A DNA stretch of 64,000 nt. Origin: Mycobacterium sp. ITM-2016-00317. GTDB lineage: Bacteria; Actinomycetota; Actinomycetes; Mycobacteriales; Mycobacteriaceae. The stretch spans positions 682,001 to 746,000 of the forward strand of contig NZ_CP134399.1 in the NCBI RefSeq assembly GCF_002968295.1, read 5' to 3'. The position numbers and the translations under genes are program-made. The notes beneath the pieces were generated by a model. The model was not told the DNA's origin. It made no database searches and saw nothing but the letters and a program-made list of their open reading frames with translations. Below are positions 27,566 through 35,818 of the stretch, one piece after another. Positions within the stretch are counted from its first letter, which is position 1. The number at the start of each line of letters is the position of its first letter.

Positions 27566-27892
27566 CTACCCGCGACCTCGGGGCGGCGGATCGGGGCGGC
27601 GGTTCGGCTCGTAGGCCGAATGAATACGTCCACCGATCTTGATGTACGGCGTGCGGAAGTACGCCCAGCCGATCATCAGGATCAGCGCGGCGGCGGTGAA
27701 CGCGACCGAGCTCTGCACATCGGGCAGTCCGCCGAGGAACAGCAGGACCACCCCGGCGGCGGTGCCCGCCCAGTAGATCCTGCGCTTGACCGCCCGCGCG
27801 GACGCGGTGGCGGTGTCCCACCCCGGCACGGCGAAGCCCAGCAGCAGCGCCAGCGCGCCGGCGCCCAAAAGCACCCAGGACACGGTCGTCAT
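27566..27892 (-). CDS. small membrane protein, 108 aa
   Basis: Four predicted transmembrane segments (VSWVLLGAGALALLLGFAVPG, YWAGTAAGVVLLFLGGLP, VAFTAAALILMIGWAYF) and a basic, Pro-rich tail ending PDPPPRGRG. No family signature is recognised. ATG 27892 overlaps the TGA of the upstream lipoprotein gene (ATGA), so translation is coupled and the two probably act together at the envelope. Confidence 0.7.
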   Translation of the reverse strand: MTTVSWVLLGAGALALLLGFAVPGWDTATASARAVKRRIYWAGTAAGVVLLFLGGLPDVQSSVAFTAAALILMIGWAYFRTPYIKIGGRIHSAYEPNRRPDPPPRGRG

Positions 27893-28539
27893 GAGCTCGG
27901 CAGCAGCATCTGGAACCCGTCGACGATCTGCTGGGATTCCTTGATGTACCGGGGATTGACCGGGTCGGTGGTCTGGATCGTCACCGTGGCCAGATAGGTG
28001 GTGCGGCCGACCTCGGCGACCACCGCGTGCATGATGATCGGCCGCTCCGGCGCCGGTCCGAGTGGAGGGGCCATGTAATGCGTCGTCTCCGAAGGTAATC
28101 CGCAGGTGGTGTTGCTGCGGGTGTCCAGATCGAAGGCCCCCATCATGGTTTCCAGGTTGGCCCGGTTCTGCGCGAACACCTCCTCGGGCGTCTGATCGCC
28201 CCGCGCCGATTCCAGGGTCACGACGGCATTGGTGGCGAACCGGTCGGCGACCAGATCGGTGGAGACGATGGTGTAGCGGATGATCTGGCTGTCCATCATC
28301 GCGTTGCGCTCCCACCCGTCCGGGACCGGGATGCGCAGGTGCGGCTCGCGGGCGTTCTCGGCCGGGATGTCCTCCAGCGGTAGGTCAACGGTGGCGCACA
28401 GGCTCTCGTCACCGTCGGTGGCCGACGCCGGCGGTGGCGGCCCGACCGCGGAAACCGCTGTGCCGGTGACACTGTGGCTGCAGGCAGACAACACCAGTGC
28501 GGTCGCCGCGGCGACCAGCGGTTTCCACGGCACCGTCAT
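27889..28539 (-). CDS. lipoprotein, LpqN/LpqT-like
   Basis: 216 residues with a type II signal peptide: MTVPWKPLVAAATALVLSAC, lipobox LSAC with the lipidated Cys at 20. The mature part fits the mycobacterial LpqN family (VPDGWERNAMM, AVVTLESARGDQTPEEVFAQN, TCGLPSETTHYMAPP, VAEVGRTTYLATVTIQTTDP). LpqN members are cell-envelope lipoproteins, one of which binds host and envelope partners; no specific role can be set here. It starts on the base after the stop of the peptidase gene, so all three minus-strand genes (30567 to 27566) form one operon. Confidence 0.82.
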   Translation of the reverse strand: MTVPWKPLVAAATALVLSACSHSVTGTAVSAVGPPPPASATDGDESLCATVDLPLEDIPAENAREPHLRIPVPDGWERNAMMDSQIIRYTIVSTDLVADRFATNAVVTLESARGDQTPEEVFAQNRANLETMMGAFDLDTRSNTTCGLPSETTHYMAPPLGPAPERPIIMHAVVAEVGRTTYLATVTIQTTDPVNPRYIKESQQIVDGFQMLLPSS

Positions 28540-30567
28540 CTAGTTGCCGCCCAGTGTGCGGAGCAGGAACTCGTAGACCAGCGCGGCCCGGAACGCGACC
28601 TGCGGGTTGTCGGAGGCACCGGCGTGGCCGCCCTCGATGTTCTCGTAGTAGCGCACCGGATGGCCGGCGGCCTCCAGTGCCGCGGTCATCTTCCGCGCAT
28701 GTCCCGGGTGCACCCGGTCGTCCCGGGTGGAGGTGGTGATCAGCACCGGCGGGTACCGACGATCGGCCGAGATGTTCTGGTACGGCGAGTATTCGGAGAT
28801 GAACGCCCAGTCCTCGGGATCGTCGGGATCGCCGTACTCGGCCACCCAGGACGCGCCGGCCAGCAGCAGATGAAATCGCTTCATGTCCAGCAGCGGCACA
28901 CTGCACACCAGCGCGCCGAACAGCTCCGGGTACTTGGTGAGCATGATGCCCATCAGCAGCCCTCCGTTGCTGCCGCCCTGGGCGCCGAGCTGGTCCACCG
29001 TCGTGATGCCGCGCGCCACCAGATCCTTTGCCACCGCAGCGAAGTCCTCGGCCACCAGATGGCGGCCCGCCCGCATGGCCTGCGTGTGCCAGGTGGGGCC
29101 GTACTCGCCGCCGCCGCGGATGTTGGCCAGCACGTAGGTGCCGCCGCGGGACAACCACAACCTGCCCATCACACCGTCGTAGCCGGGGGTGCGGGACACC
29201 TCGAACCCGCCGTACCCGCCGAGCAGGGTGGGCCCGGCCGCCTGCCGGTGCCGGTGGCCGACGACGAAGTACGGGATGCGTGTGCCGTCGTCGGAGATCG
29301 CGAAGTGCTGCGCCACCTCGATGTCGGCGGTGTCGAAGAACGACGGGGCGCGTTTGATCTCGCTGAGCTCGCCACCGGCCGTGCCGTACAACAGCCTCGA
29401 CGGGGTGTCGAAACCCGAAGAGTCGAGGAAGATCTCGTCCCCGAGGGGGTCCGCCGCGACGATCGAGGTGTTGGTGTTCTCGGGCAGGCCGTGCACCGGT
29501 TCGGAGGTCCATTCGCCGGGGACGTACACCTCGACGCGACTGGCGACATCGGCGAGCGTCACGACCACCAGGCGGTCCCGGGTCCACGCGTAGTGGTGCA
29601 GACAGGTGTGCTCGTCCGGGGCGAACACCACCTGCAGTTCGGCGGTGCCGGCCAGGAACTGCTCGTAGTCGGCGGCCAGCAGCGATCCGGCGGGGAAGGG
29701 TGTGGTGCCGTAGGTCCAGTCGGTGCGCAGTTCGATCAGCAGCCACTCGCGGTGGATCGAGATACTGGCGTCGGTGGGGGTGTCGATCCGGATCAGCTCG
29801 CCGTCGCGCAGTTCGTAGACCTGCTCGTTGAAGAAGTCAAGCGCCCTGCTGACCAGCGTGCGTTCGAAGCCTTCGGTGAGGTCCCTCGAGCTGGCCACGA
29901 TCACATCGGAATCCGCGCCGCTGAACACGGTTTCGGCCTCGGCCAGCGGTTGCCCCCGGCGCCACCGCTTGACCAGCCGGGGATAGCCGGACTCGGTCAG
30001 CGACCCTTCACCGAAATCCGTACCGACCAGCAGGGTGTCGTGGTCTTCCCAGGACACCTGCGACTTGGCCTCGGCCAGCTCGAACCCGCCGTCGACGAAG
30101 GTTCTTGTGCGCATGTCGAATTCGCGCACCACCGCGGCGTCGGAGCCGCCCCGCGACAGGCTGATCAGCGCCAGGGAGTGGTCCGGGTCGATGACGTCGG
30201 CGCCCGCCCACACCCAGTTCTGGCCGTCGGTGCGCGCCAGCTCGTCCACGTCGATCACGACGTCCCAGTCGGGTTGCTCGGTGCGGTAGCTCTCCAGCGT
30301 CGTGCGCCGCCACACCCCTTTCTGGTGGTCGGCGTCGCGCCAGAAGTTGTACAGGTACTCGCCGCGCCTGCGCACGTACGGAATCCGTGTGTCGGTGTCG
30401 AGCACCTCCAGCGCCTCGGTCCGCATCTGCTCGAAGCGTTCCCCGGCGAACTCGGCCAGCGTCGGTTCGTTGTGCTCGCGGACCCAGGCCAGCGCGTCGT
30501 CGCCGGTGACGTCCTCCAGCCAGAGGTAGGGATCGGTCTCGGTCGGCTCGGGGCGGGTGTCGGTCAC
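28540..30567 (-). CDS. prolyl oligopeptidase, S9A family (Rv0457c-like)
   Basis: A 675-residue cytosolic serine peptidase cutting short peptides after proline. The N-terminus DPYLWLEDVTGDDALAWVREHN is diagnostic, and a seven-bladed propeller follows. The catalytic domain has the nucleophile in GAQGGSNGGLLMG (Ser near 535), Asp in TSTRDDRVHPGHA and His in ENIEGGHAG; NIRGGGEYGPTWH is also conserved. All triad residues are present and the length is normal. ATG 30567 is the start. A palindromic repeat precedes it. Confidence 0.93.
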   Translation of the reverse strand: MTDTRPEPTETDPYLWLEDVTGDDALAWVREHNEPTLAEFAGERFEQMRTEALEVLDTDTRIPYVRRRGEYLYNFWRDADHQKGVWRRTTLESYRTEQPDWDVVIDVDELARTDGQNWVWAGADVIDPDHSLALISLSRGGSDAAVVREFDMRTRTFVDGGFELAEAKSQVSWEDHDTLLVGTDFGEGSLTESGYPRLVKRWRRGQPLAEAETVFSGADSDVIVASSRDLTEGFERTLVSRALDFFNEQVYELRDGELIRIDTPTDASISIHREWLLIELRTDWTYGTTPFPAGSLLAADYEQFLAGTAELQVVFAPDEHTCLHHYAWTRDRLVVVTLADVASRVEVYVPGEWTSEPVHGLPENTNTSIVAADPLGDEIFLDSSGFDTPSRLLYGTAGGELSEIKRAPSFFDTADIEVAQHFAISDDGTRIPYFVVGHRHRQAAGPTLLGGYGGFEVSRTPGYDGVMGRLWLSRGGTYVLANIRGGGEYGPTWHTQAMRAGRHLVAEDFAAVAKDLVARGITTVDQLGAQGGSNGGLLMGIMLTKYPELFGALVCSVPLLDMKRFHLLLAGASWVAEYGDPDDPEDWAFISEYSPYQNISADRRYPPVLITTSTRDDRVHPGHARKMTAALEAAGHPVRYYENIEGGHAGASDNPQVAFRAALVYEFLLRTLGGN

Positions 30568-30585
30568 GCCACCATTCTGACCTCA

Positions 30586-30648
30586 CGCCGAAATTGCGTT
30601 CCACGCGGGCTGCGGGCCCTTTTCGCCGCGTGGAATGCAATTTCGGCG
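30586..30648. repeat. 63-base intergenic palindrome
   Basis: Arms of 23 bases at 30586-30608 and 30626-30648 pair with a single mismatch around a 17-base loop; each arm contains CCGAAATTGC and CCACGCGG. It fills the 90-base gap between the monooxygenase stop and the peptidase start (both minus strand). There is no T tract, so it is more like a REP-type or mobile palindrome than a simple terminator. No second copy was seen in the window. Confidence 0.75.
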
Positions 30649-30657
30649 GGGAGAGGG

Positions 30658-32478
30658 TCAGGACAGGTGGTGGACCTCCTGCAGGCCGTACACCGGTGTG
30701 GGCATCCCCTCGAAACGGGCCTTGAGCTGCAGTGCCAGGTACAGCGAGTAGTGCCGGGACTGGTGCAGGTTGCCGCCGTGGAACCACAGGTTGGGCTGCT
30801 GGGTCGGCTTCCACATGTTGCGCTGCTCGCCCTCCCACGGCCCGGGGTCCTTCGGGGTGTCGCTGCCCAGGCCCCACACCTTGCCCACCTTGTCCGCGAC
30901 GTCCTGACCGATCAGGTCGGCCGCCCAGCCGTTCATCGAGCCGTAGCCGGTCGCGTACACCACGACGTCGGCGGGCAGTTCGGTGCCGTCGGACAGCACC
31001 ACCGAGTTCTCGGTCAGACGGTCGACCTGCCCGTGCGCCAGCTTGATTCGTCCGTCGGCGACCATGTCGCAGGCCCCGACGTCGATGTAGTAGCCCGACC
31101 CGCGCCGCAGGTACTTCATGAACAACCCGGATCCGTCTGCACCCCAGTCCAGTTCGAAGCCGGCCGCTTCCAGGCGGTCGTAGAACTCCTTGTCGCGTTC
31201 GCGCATCTGGTCGTACAGCGGGATCTGGAACTCGTGCATGATCCGGTACGGCAGCGACGCGAACGTCAGGTCCGCCTTCTCGGTCGTCATCCCGGCGGCC
31301 ACCGCCCGCTCGGAGTACAGGTCACCGAGCCCGACGTCCATCAGGGTGTCGGACTTGACGATGTGGGTGGACGAGCGCTGCACCATCGTCACGTCGACGC
31401 CGTTCTCGTAGAGCGCCTTGCAGATGTCGTGCGCGGAGTTGTTCGACCCGATCACCACGGCCTTCTTCCCGACGTACCTGTCCGGTCCCGGATGCGCCGA
31501 CGAGTGGTGCTGGTCGCCGGCGAAGACGTCCTGACCGGGCAGCGTGGGCACGTTCGGCTTGCCCGACATGCCGGTGGCCAGCACCAGCTGGGTCGGGTGC
31601 AGGGTCAGCCGTTCACCGTCGCGGTCCACCTCGACGGTCCACTGCTGGGCCTGATCATCGAACACCGCCGACAGGCAGGTGGTCTTCGACCAGTACGGCA
31701 CCTCCATCACCCGGGTGTAGAACTCCAGCCAGTCGCCGATCTTGTCCTTCGGCGCGAACACCGGCCAGTTCGGCGGGAACGGCAGATACGGCAGGTGGTC
31801 GTACCAGACCGGGTCGTGCAGGCACAGCGACTTGTACCGCTTGCGCCACTGGTCGCCGGGGCGTTCGTGCTTGTCGACGACGATCGCGGGCACACCGAGC
31901 TGGCGCAGCCGCGCCCCGAGCGCGATACCGCCCTGACCGCCGCCGATCACCAGCGCGTACGGCTGGATGGACCGGCCCAGCTCGGCGTCCTCGGCGGCCT
32001 TCTTCTCGGCCCACGACCGCGGGTCCGGATCGTCACCGTGGACCGCGCCGAGGACGCGGCTCTCGCCCCTGGGTTCCTCGTGGCCCTTGAGCTCCTGCAA
32101 TGCGGTGAGCAGGGTCCAGGCCTGGTCGCCCTTGAGCCGAAGATGCCCGGTGCCCCGGCCGGAGGCGGTCTCGAACTGGATGAACGCCGAGGTCACGTCG
32201 CCGTCGGCGGTTGCTTCCTCCCTGGTCCGGAAGCCCGACGGGTCGGTCTCGGCGAGCCGCGCACCGAGCATGTCGGCGATCTGGTCGCGACCCTCCATGG
32301 TCTTGATGTTCCAGGTGAACGACACCAGGTCGCGCCAGAAGCTGTCGACGGCGAACATGCCGGTCGCCCGTTCGATGTCGCGCACCGCGAGCGCGGCCTC
32401 GAAGTCGGCCAGCCAGCGGTCCACGCGCTGCTGCGGGGTCTGCTCCGTGGTGGTCTGAGAGTCGAGAGTCGAAGTCAT
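30658..32478 (-). CDS. flavin-containing monooxygenase with NTF2-like N-terminus
   Basis: 606 residues. Residues about 20-150 form an NTF2/SnoaL-like domain (RWLADFEAALAVRDIERATGMF and DSFWRDLVSFTWNIKTMEGRDQI). The flavoprotein part follows: FAD loop YALVIGGGQGGIALGARLRQLG near 180, HERPGDQWRKRYKSLCLHDP, and the NADPH loop KKAVVIGSNNSAHDICKALYENG. This fused arrangement is common in actinobacterial class B flavoprotein monooxygenases. The substrate is unknown. ATG 32478 gives MTSTLDSQTTTEQ. Reading is opposite to the acetoin cluster starting at 32597. Confidence 0.85.
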   Translation of the reverse strand: MTSTLDSQTTTEQTPQQRVDRWLADFEAALAVRDIERATGMFAVDSFWRDLVSFTWNIKTMEGRDQIADMLGARLAETDPSGFRTREEATADGDVTSAFIQFETASGRGTGHLRLKGDQAWTLLTALQELKGHEEPRGESRVLGAVHGDDPDPRSWAEKKAAEDAELGRSIQPYALVIGGGQGGIALGARLRQLGVPAIVVDKHERPGDQWRKRYKSLCLHDPVWYDHLPYLPFPPNWPVFAPKDKIGDWLEFYTRVMEVPYWSKTTCLSAVFDDQAQQWTVEVDRDGERLTLHPTQLVLATGMSGKPNVPTLPGQDVFAGDQHHSSAHPGPDRYVGKKAVVIGSNNSAHDICKALYENGVDVTMVQRSSTHIVKSDTLMDVGLGDLYSERAVAAGMTTEKADLTFASLPYRIMHEFQIPLYDQMRERDKEFYDRLEAAGFELDWGADGSGLFMKYLRRGSGYYIDVGACDMVADGRIKLAHGQVDRLTENSVVLSDGTELPADVVVYATGYGSMNGWAADLIGQDVADKVGKVWGLGSDTPKDPGPWEGEQRNMWKPTQQPNLWFHGGNLHQSRHYSLYLALQLKARFEGMPTPVYGLQEVHHLS

Positions 32479-32596
32479 GTGAGCCAGAACACACCTATGC
32501 CCGCACGCTCGGCAAGAGTTGCGAACGGTTGCACCCGCGGGTGCAACCCTGTGCAACTCTTTCGCACTGTGGCGGCGGTCACATAGACATACCGCT

Positions 32597-32800
32597 ATGC
32601 GAGCAGCTGTGTACCACGGACCGAACGCGCTGAAGGTCGACGACGTCCCCGAACCGCAGGTGCGGCCGGGCACCGTCAAGCTGCAGGTCGGGTTCAACGG
32701 GATCCCGATCGACGACGTGGTCGACGAGGGGTTCGAAGCACTGCACGCCGGCACGAAGATGAAGGTATTGGTCGACCCGAAAGGAGTTGCACAGCAATGA
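32597..32800 (+). pseudogene. 2,3-butanediol/alcohol dehydrogenase collapsed to its two ends
   Basis: A 67-codon frame opens MRAAVYHGPNALKVDDVPEP, VRPGTVKLQVGFNGI, the N-terminus of a zinc-dependent (R,R)-butanediol dehydrogenase, and then directly continues PIDDVVDEGFEALHAGTKMKVLVDP, which is the C-terminus of the same family. About 280 residues, with both zinc sites and the NAD loop, are missing, and the join is in frame at an ATC-containing microhomology near 32700. The stop overlaps the ATG of the acetoin reductase (32797-32800), so the stub may survive because it keeps translation of the next gene coupled. Confidence 0.75.
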
Positions 32801-33591
32801 CGATCAACGGAAAGGTGGCCCTGGTCACCGGCGCTGGGCGCGGTATCGGACGCGGCATCGCGCTGCGCCTGGCCCGCGACGGCGCCGACGTCGCCCTGGT
32901 CGACGTCGATCAGGACAATCTGGGTGGGGTCACCGACGAGATCGCCGAGACCGGCCGCAAATCAACGACATTCGTCGCCGATGTCAGCGACCGCGATCAG
33001 GTGTTCGCGGCGGTGGACCACGCCGCATCGGCACTGGGCGGGTTCGACATCATGGTGAACAACGCCGGGATCGCGCTGGTCGGCCCGATCGCCGACGCGA
33101 CCGCCGACCAGGTCCGCAAGCTGTGGTCGATCAACGTCGACGGGGTGCTGTGGGGAATCCAGGCCGCCGTCGCCAAGTTCAAGGAACTCGGTAACCACGA
33201 GGCCGGCAAGATCAGCAAGATCATCAACGCCTCCTCGATCGCCGGGCACGACGGTTTCGAGATGCTGGGGATCTACAGCGCATCGAAGTTCGCGGTGCGC
33301 GGGCTGACCCAGGCCGCGGCCAAGGAGCACGCTGCCGACGGCATCACCGTCAACGCGTACTGCCCCGGAGTGGTCGGCACCGACATGTGGGTCGAGATCG
33401 ACAGGCGTTTCGCCGAACTGACCGGCGCGGCCGAGGGCGCGACCTACGACAAGTTCGTCGGCGGCATCGCGCTGGGCCGCGCCGAGACCCCCGACGACGT
33501 CGCCGGGTTCGTCTCCTATCTGGCGGGACCGGACGCCGACTACATGACCGGGCAGGCCGGGCTGATCGACGGCGGTCTGGTCTACCGCTGA
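32797..33591 (+). CDS. SDR, acetoin/diacetyl reductase type
   Basis: A 264-residue NAD(P)H-dependent reductase. It shows TGAGRGIGRGIALRLARDGA, MVNNAGIALVGPI, and Ser/Tyr/Lys in NASSIAGHDGFEMLGIYSASKFAVRGLTQ, as in acetoin reductases (meso-2,3-butanediol dehydrogenases). TGQAGLIDGGLVYR is the expected C-terminus. In this family diacetyl and acetoin are interconverted with butanediol. Context supports this: the upstream stub derives from a butanediol dehydrogenase and the downstream regulator resembles AcoR. A GGAG site lies within the stub. Confidence 0.82.
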   Translation: MTINGKVALVTGAGRGIGRGIALRLARDGADVALVDVDQDNLGGVTDEIAETGRKSTTFVADVSDRDQVFAAVDHAASALGGFDIMVNNAGIALVGPIADATADQVRKLWSINVDGVLWGIQAAVAKFKELGNHEAGKISKIINASSIAGHDGFEMLGIYSASKFAVRGLTQAAAKEHAADGITVNAYCPGVVGTDMWVEIDRRFAELTGAAEGATYDKFVGGIALGRAETPDDVAGFVSYLAGPDADYMTGQAGLIDGGLVYR

Positions 33592-33614
33592 GATAGGGGG
33601 CACTATGGGCTTCG

Positions 33615-34940
33615 ATGCAAGGTTCGCCCGTGCCTGAGCCCGCGGTGGCGGTCGGCGAGGACCCGCGCAGCTATGCGCGGCTGATGTCGGCGGTCTACGA
33701 CGCGACCATGGCCGGCCACCGCGCACCGGCCCGGCCGCGGGAGGTGATCGGCGAGTCCTGGCGCCGGATGCTGGCCGGCGGCCTGGACGCCCGGGGGGCC
33801 GACGTCGCACCGGTCGTGGAGTCCGGCGCGCTGGAGATGCTGCGCCGGTCGTCGGGGCTGATGGAGGTGCTCGGGGAGATCTCGCACGGGCTGGAGTCGC
33901 TGGTCGCCGACGGGCACAACATCCTCGTCGTCGCCGACGCCCGCGGCCGGGTGCTGTGGCGGTCCGGATCGCCCGCGGTGCTGAACAACGCCGACCGGCT
34001 CGGGTTCGTCGAGGGCGCCAACTGGGGCGAGGGAGCCGTCGGCACCAACGCGATCGGTACCGCACTGGTATCCCAGGGACCCGTGCAGGTGTTCTCGGCC
34101 GAGCACTTCCTGCGCAGCCACCACCCGTGGACCTGCGCCGGGGCGCCGATCCGGGATCCCCGCACCGGACAGGTCATCGGGGTCGTCGACGTGTCGGGCC
34201 CCGCGGCCACGGTGCACCCGACCACCATCGCGCTCGTCGACGCCGTGGCCCGACTGGCCGAATCGCAATTGCGACAGGAACACGACCGCACCCTGAACCG
34301 GCTGCGCGCGCTGGCCGCGCCGATCCTCGCGCGGATGGGCAGCCCGGCGCTGGCCGTCGACACCGAGGGCTGGGTGGCCGCCGTCGACGCGATGCCGCTG
34401 CACAACCGGATTCTGCTGCCCGAGCAGATGGCGCCGGGCCGGGTCTGGTTGACGGCGTTGGGCATGTGCGCGGTCGAACCGCTGCCCGGCGGGTGGCTGG
34501 TCCGGCTGGCCGACCGGGACGACGGGGACGCGCAGGTCTCCCGGGCGACGCTCGACCTCGCCGATCCCGACGCGCCGGCGTTGGTGATGGCCGGCGAGTT
34601 CGGCAGCTGGCGCCACGATCTGAGCCTGCGGCACGCGGAGATCCTGTGCACGCTCGCGATCTCACCGCAGGGGCGGACCGCACCCCAGCTCGCGGAGGAT
34701 CTCTACGGCGACCGGTCGCGGGTGGTGACCGTGCGCGCGGAGATGTCGCGGCTGCGCAAGCAGTTCACCGGCCTGCTCGCGGCGCAGCCGTACCGCTTCG
34801 CCGGGTCGGTCGACCTGCAGGTCCGCTATCCGGTCGACCGCAGGCTGCTGCTCCCGCCCTCGAAGGCCCCGGCGATCCGCGCCGCAAGGACCGCCGCCGT
34901 GGTGGGGCAGTGCGCCGTCGCGGGGGAGGAAGATGACTGA
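33615..34940 (+). CDS. GAF-domain transcriptional regulator, AcoR-like sensor without AAA domain
   Basis: 441 residues. The N-terminus VIGESWRRMLAGGLD and the GAF region ILVVADARGRVLWRSGSPAV, GANWGEGAVGTNAIGTAL, HPWTCAGAPIRDPRTGQVIGVVDVSG match the sensor part of acetoin activators (AcoR). No sigma-54 ATPase (no GAFTGA) and no Fis helix follow. Instead the last 120 residues look like a winged-helix domain: LRHAEILCTLAISPQGRTAPQLAEDLYGD then VTVRAEMSRLRKQFTGLL. This is the sigma-54-independent actinobacterial version. It probably controls the acetoin/aldehyde genes here. It overlaps the DUF779 gene by 8 bases. Confidence 0.78.
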   Translation: MQGSPVPEPAVAVGEDPRSYARLMSAVYDATMAGHRAPARPREVIGESWRRMLAGGLDARGADVAPVVESGALEMLRRSSGLMEVLGEISHGLESLVADGHNILVVADARGRVLWRSGSPAVLNNADRLGFVEGANWGEGAVGTNAIGTALVSQGPVQVFSAEHFLRSHHPWTCAGAPIRDPRTGQVIGVVDVSGPAATVHPTTIALVDAVARLAESQLRQEHDRTLNRLRALAAPILARMGSPALAVDTEGWVAAVDAMPLHNRILLPEQMAPGRVWLTALGMCAVEPLPGGWLVRLADRDDGDAQVSRATLDLADPDAPALVMAGEFGSWRHDLSLRHAEILCTLAISPQGRTAPQLAEDLYGDRSRVVTVRAEMSRLRKQFTGLLAAQPYRFAGSVDLQVRYPVDRRLLLPPSKAPAIRAARTAAVVGQCAVAGEEDD

Positions 34941-35436
34941 CGTGGAGATCCCGAAGCGAGCGCTGGTGACCGAGTCCGCCGCCGAACTGCTGCGCGATCT
35001 GCAGCAGCGGCACGGCGCGTTGATGTTCCACCAGTCCGGCGGCTGCTGCGACGGTTCGTCGCCGATGTGTTACCCCGACGGGGACTTCATCGTCGGGGAC
35101 CGCGACGTGCTGCTCGCGGTGCTCGACGTCGGCGACGGCGGGGTCCCGGTGTGGATCTCCGGCCCGCAGTTCGATGCGTGGAAGCACACCCAGCTGGTGA
35201 TCGACGTGGTGCCCGGCCGCGGCGGCGGGTTCAGCCTCGAAGCGCCGGAGGGCAAGCGCTTCCTGTCGCGCGGCCGAGCGTTCACCGACGACGAGAACCG
35301 CGCGCTGGACGCCGAACCGCCGGTGACGGGCTCGGCGTACGAGCGGGGGGAGCGGCCGCCGGCGACCGGCACGCACGTCGTCGCCGAGGCCGGCCTCGAG
35401 ATTCAGGACGCCTGCGCCATTCCCGTCGCGGAATAG
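34933..35436 (+). CDS. DUF779 protein (Rv0459-like)
   Basis: 167 residues; the core FHQSGGCCDGSSPMCYPDGDF with three clustered cysteines followed by WISGPQFDAWKHTQLVIDVVPGRGGGFSLE is the DUF779 signature. Genes of this family normally sit next to an acetaldehyde-type dehydrogenase and are co-regulated with it; the biochemical function is unknown. The C-terminal 45 residues beyond the domain are variable. Here the aldehyde dehydrogenase that would precede it (Rv0458 position) is absent. The small membrane-protein pair begins 103 bases later. Confidence 0.85.
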   Translation: MTDVEIPKRALVTESAAELLRDLQQRHGALMFHQSGGCCDGSSPMCYPDGDFIVGDRDVLLAVLDVGDGGVPVWISGPQFDAWKHTQLVIDVVPGRGGGFSLEAPEGKRFLSRGRAFTDDENRALDAEPPVTGSAYERGERPPATGTHVVAEAGLEIQDACAIPVAE

Positions 35437-35539
35437 CGTTCCCGGCTGCAAAATCGGCCCTCTCGGCGACCCGGAATACTATTCCGCGGCCGGGCGCGCC
35501 GCCCGGGGTATTGCCGACCAGGGCGTTATCGTCTGAGGC

Positions 35540-35818
35540 GTGATCCCGCTGCCACGCGCATCGGTGCTGGCCGGAGTGATGATCGTCGGCGTCGCTCTCG
35601 GCATGATGGCCGCGCTCGTCGCGGCTGTCGAGATCACCGCGACCATCCGCCCTGACCTCGCGATCGGCCTGGTGGTCGGCGTGCCCGGTGTCGTGGGCAT
35701 GGCGATGATCCTGCTGTCGAGCAAGCGGTGGGCGACCGCGCTGGGCGCGATGATCCTGGCGATCGGTCCGGGCTGGTTGGGTGCGATGACCGCGATCCAG
35801 GTGGCCTCCGGTGTCTGA
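35540..35818 (+). CDS. small membrane protein (Rv0460-like)
   Basis: 92 residues with three hydrophobic segments: VLAGVMIVGVALGMMAALVAAVE, IGLVVGVPGVVGMAMILL and ALGAMILAIGPGWLGAM. Conserved in mycobacteria just before the lpdC region; function unknown. GTG 35540 lies seven bases after TATCGT (35527-35532), the leaderless pattern. It overlaps the next gene by 8 bases. Confidence 0.75.
   Translation: MIPLPRASVLAGVMIVGVALGMMAALVAAVEITATIRPDLAIGLVVGVPGVVGMAMILLSSKRWATALGAMILAIGPGWLGAMTAIQVASGV

Noticed and set aside
28474..32586. A 1370-codon open frame on the plus strand across the lipoprotein, peptidase and monooxygenase genes
   Set aside because: It is the antisense reading of three clear minus-strand genes with intact catalytic motifs; the product is a low-complexity His/Arg/Gly/Val-rich string without domains. 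High GC removes stops.
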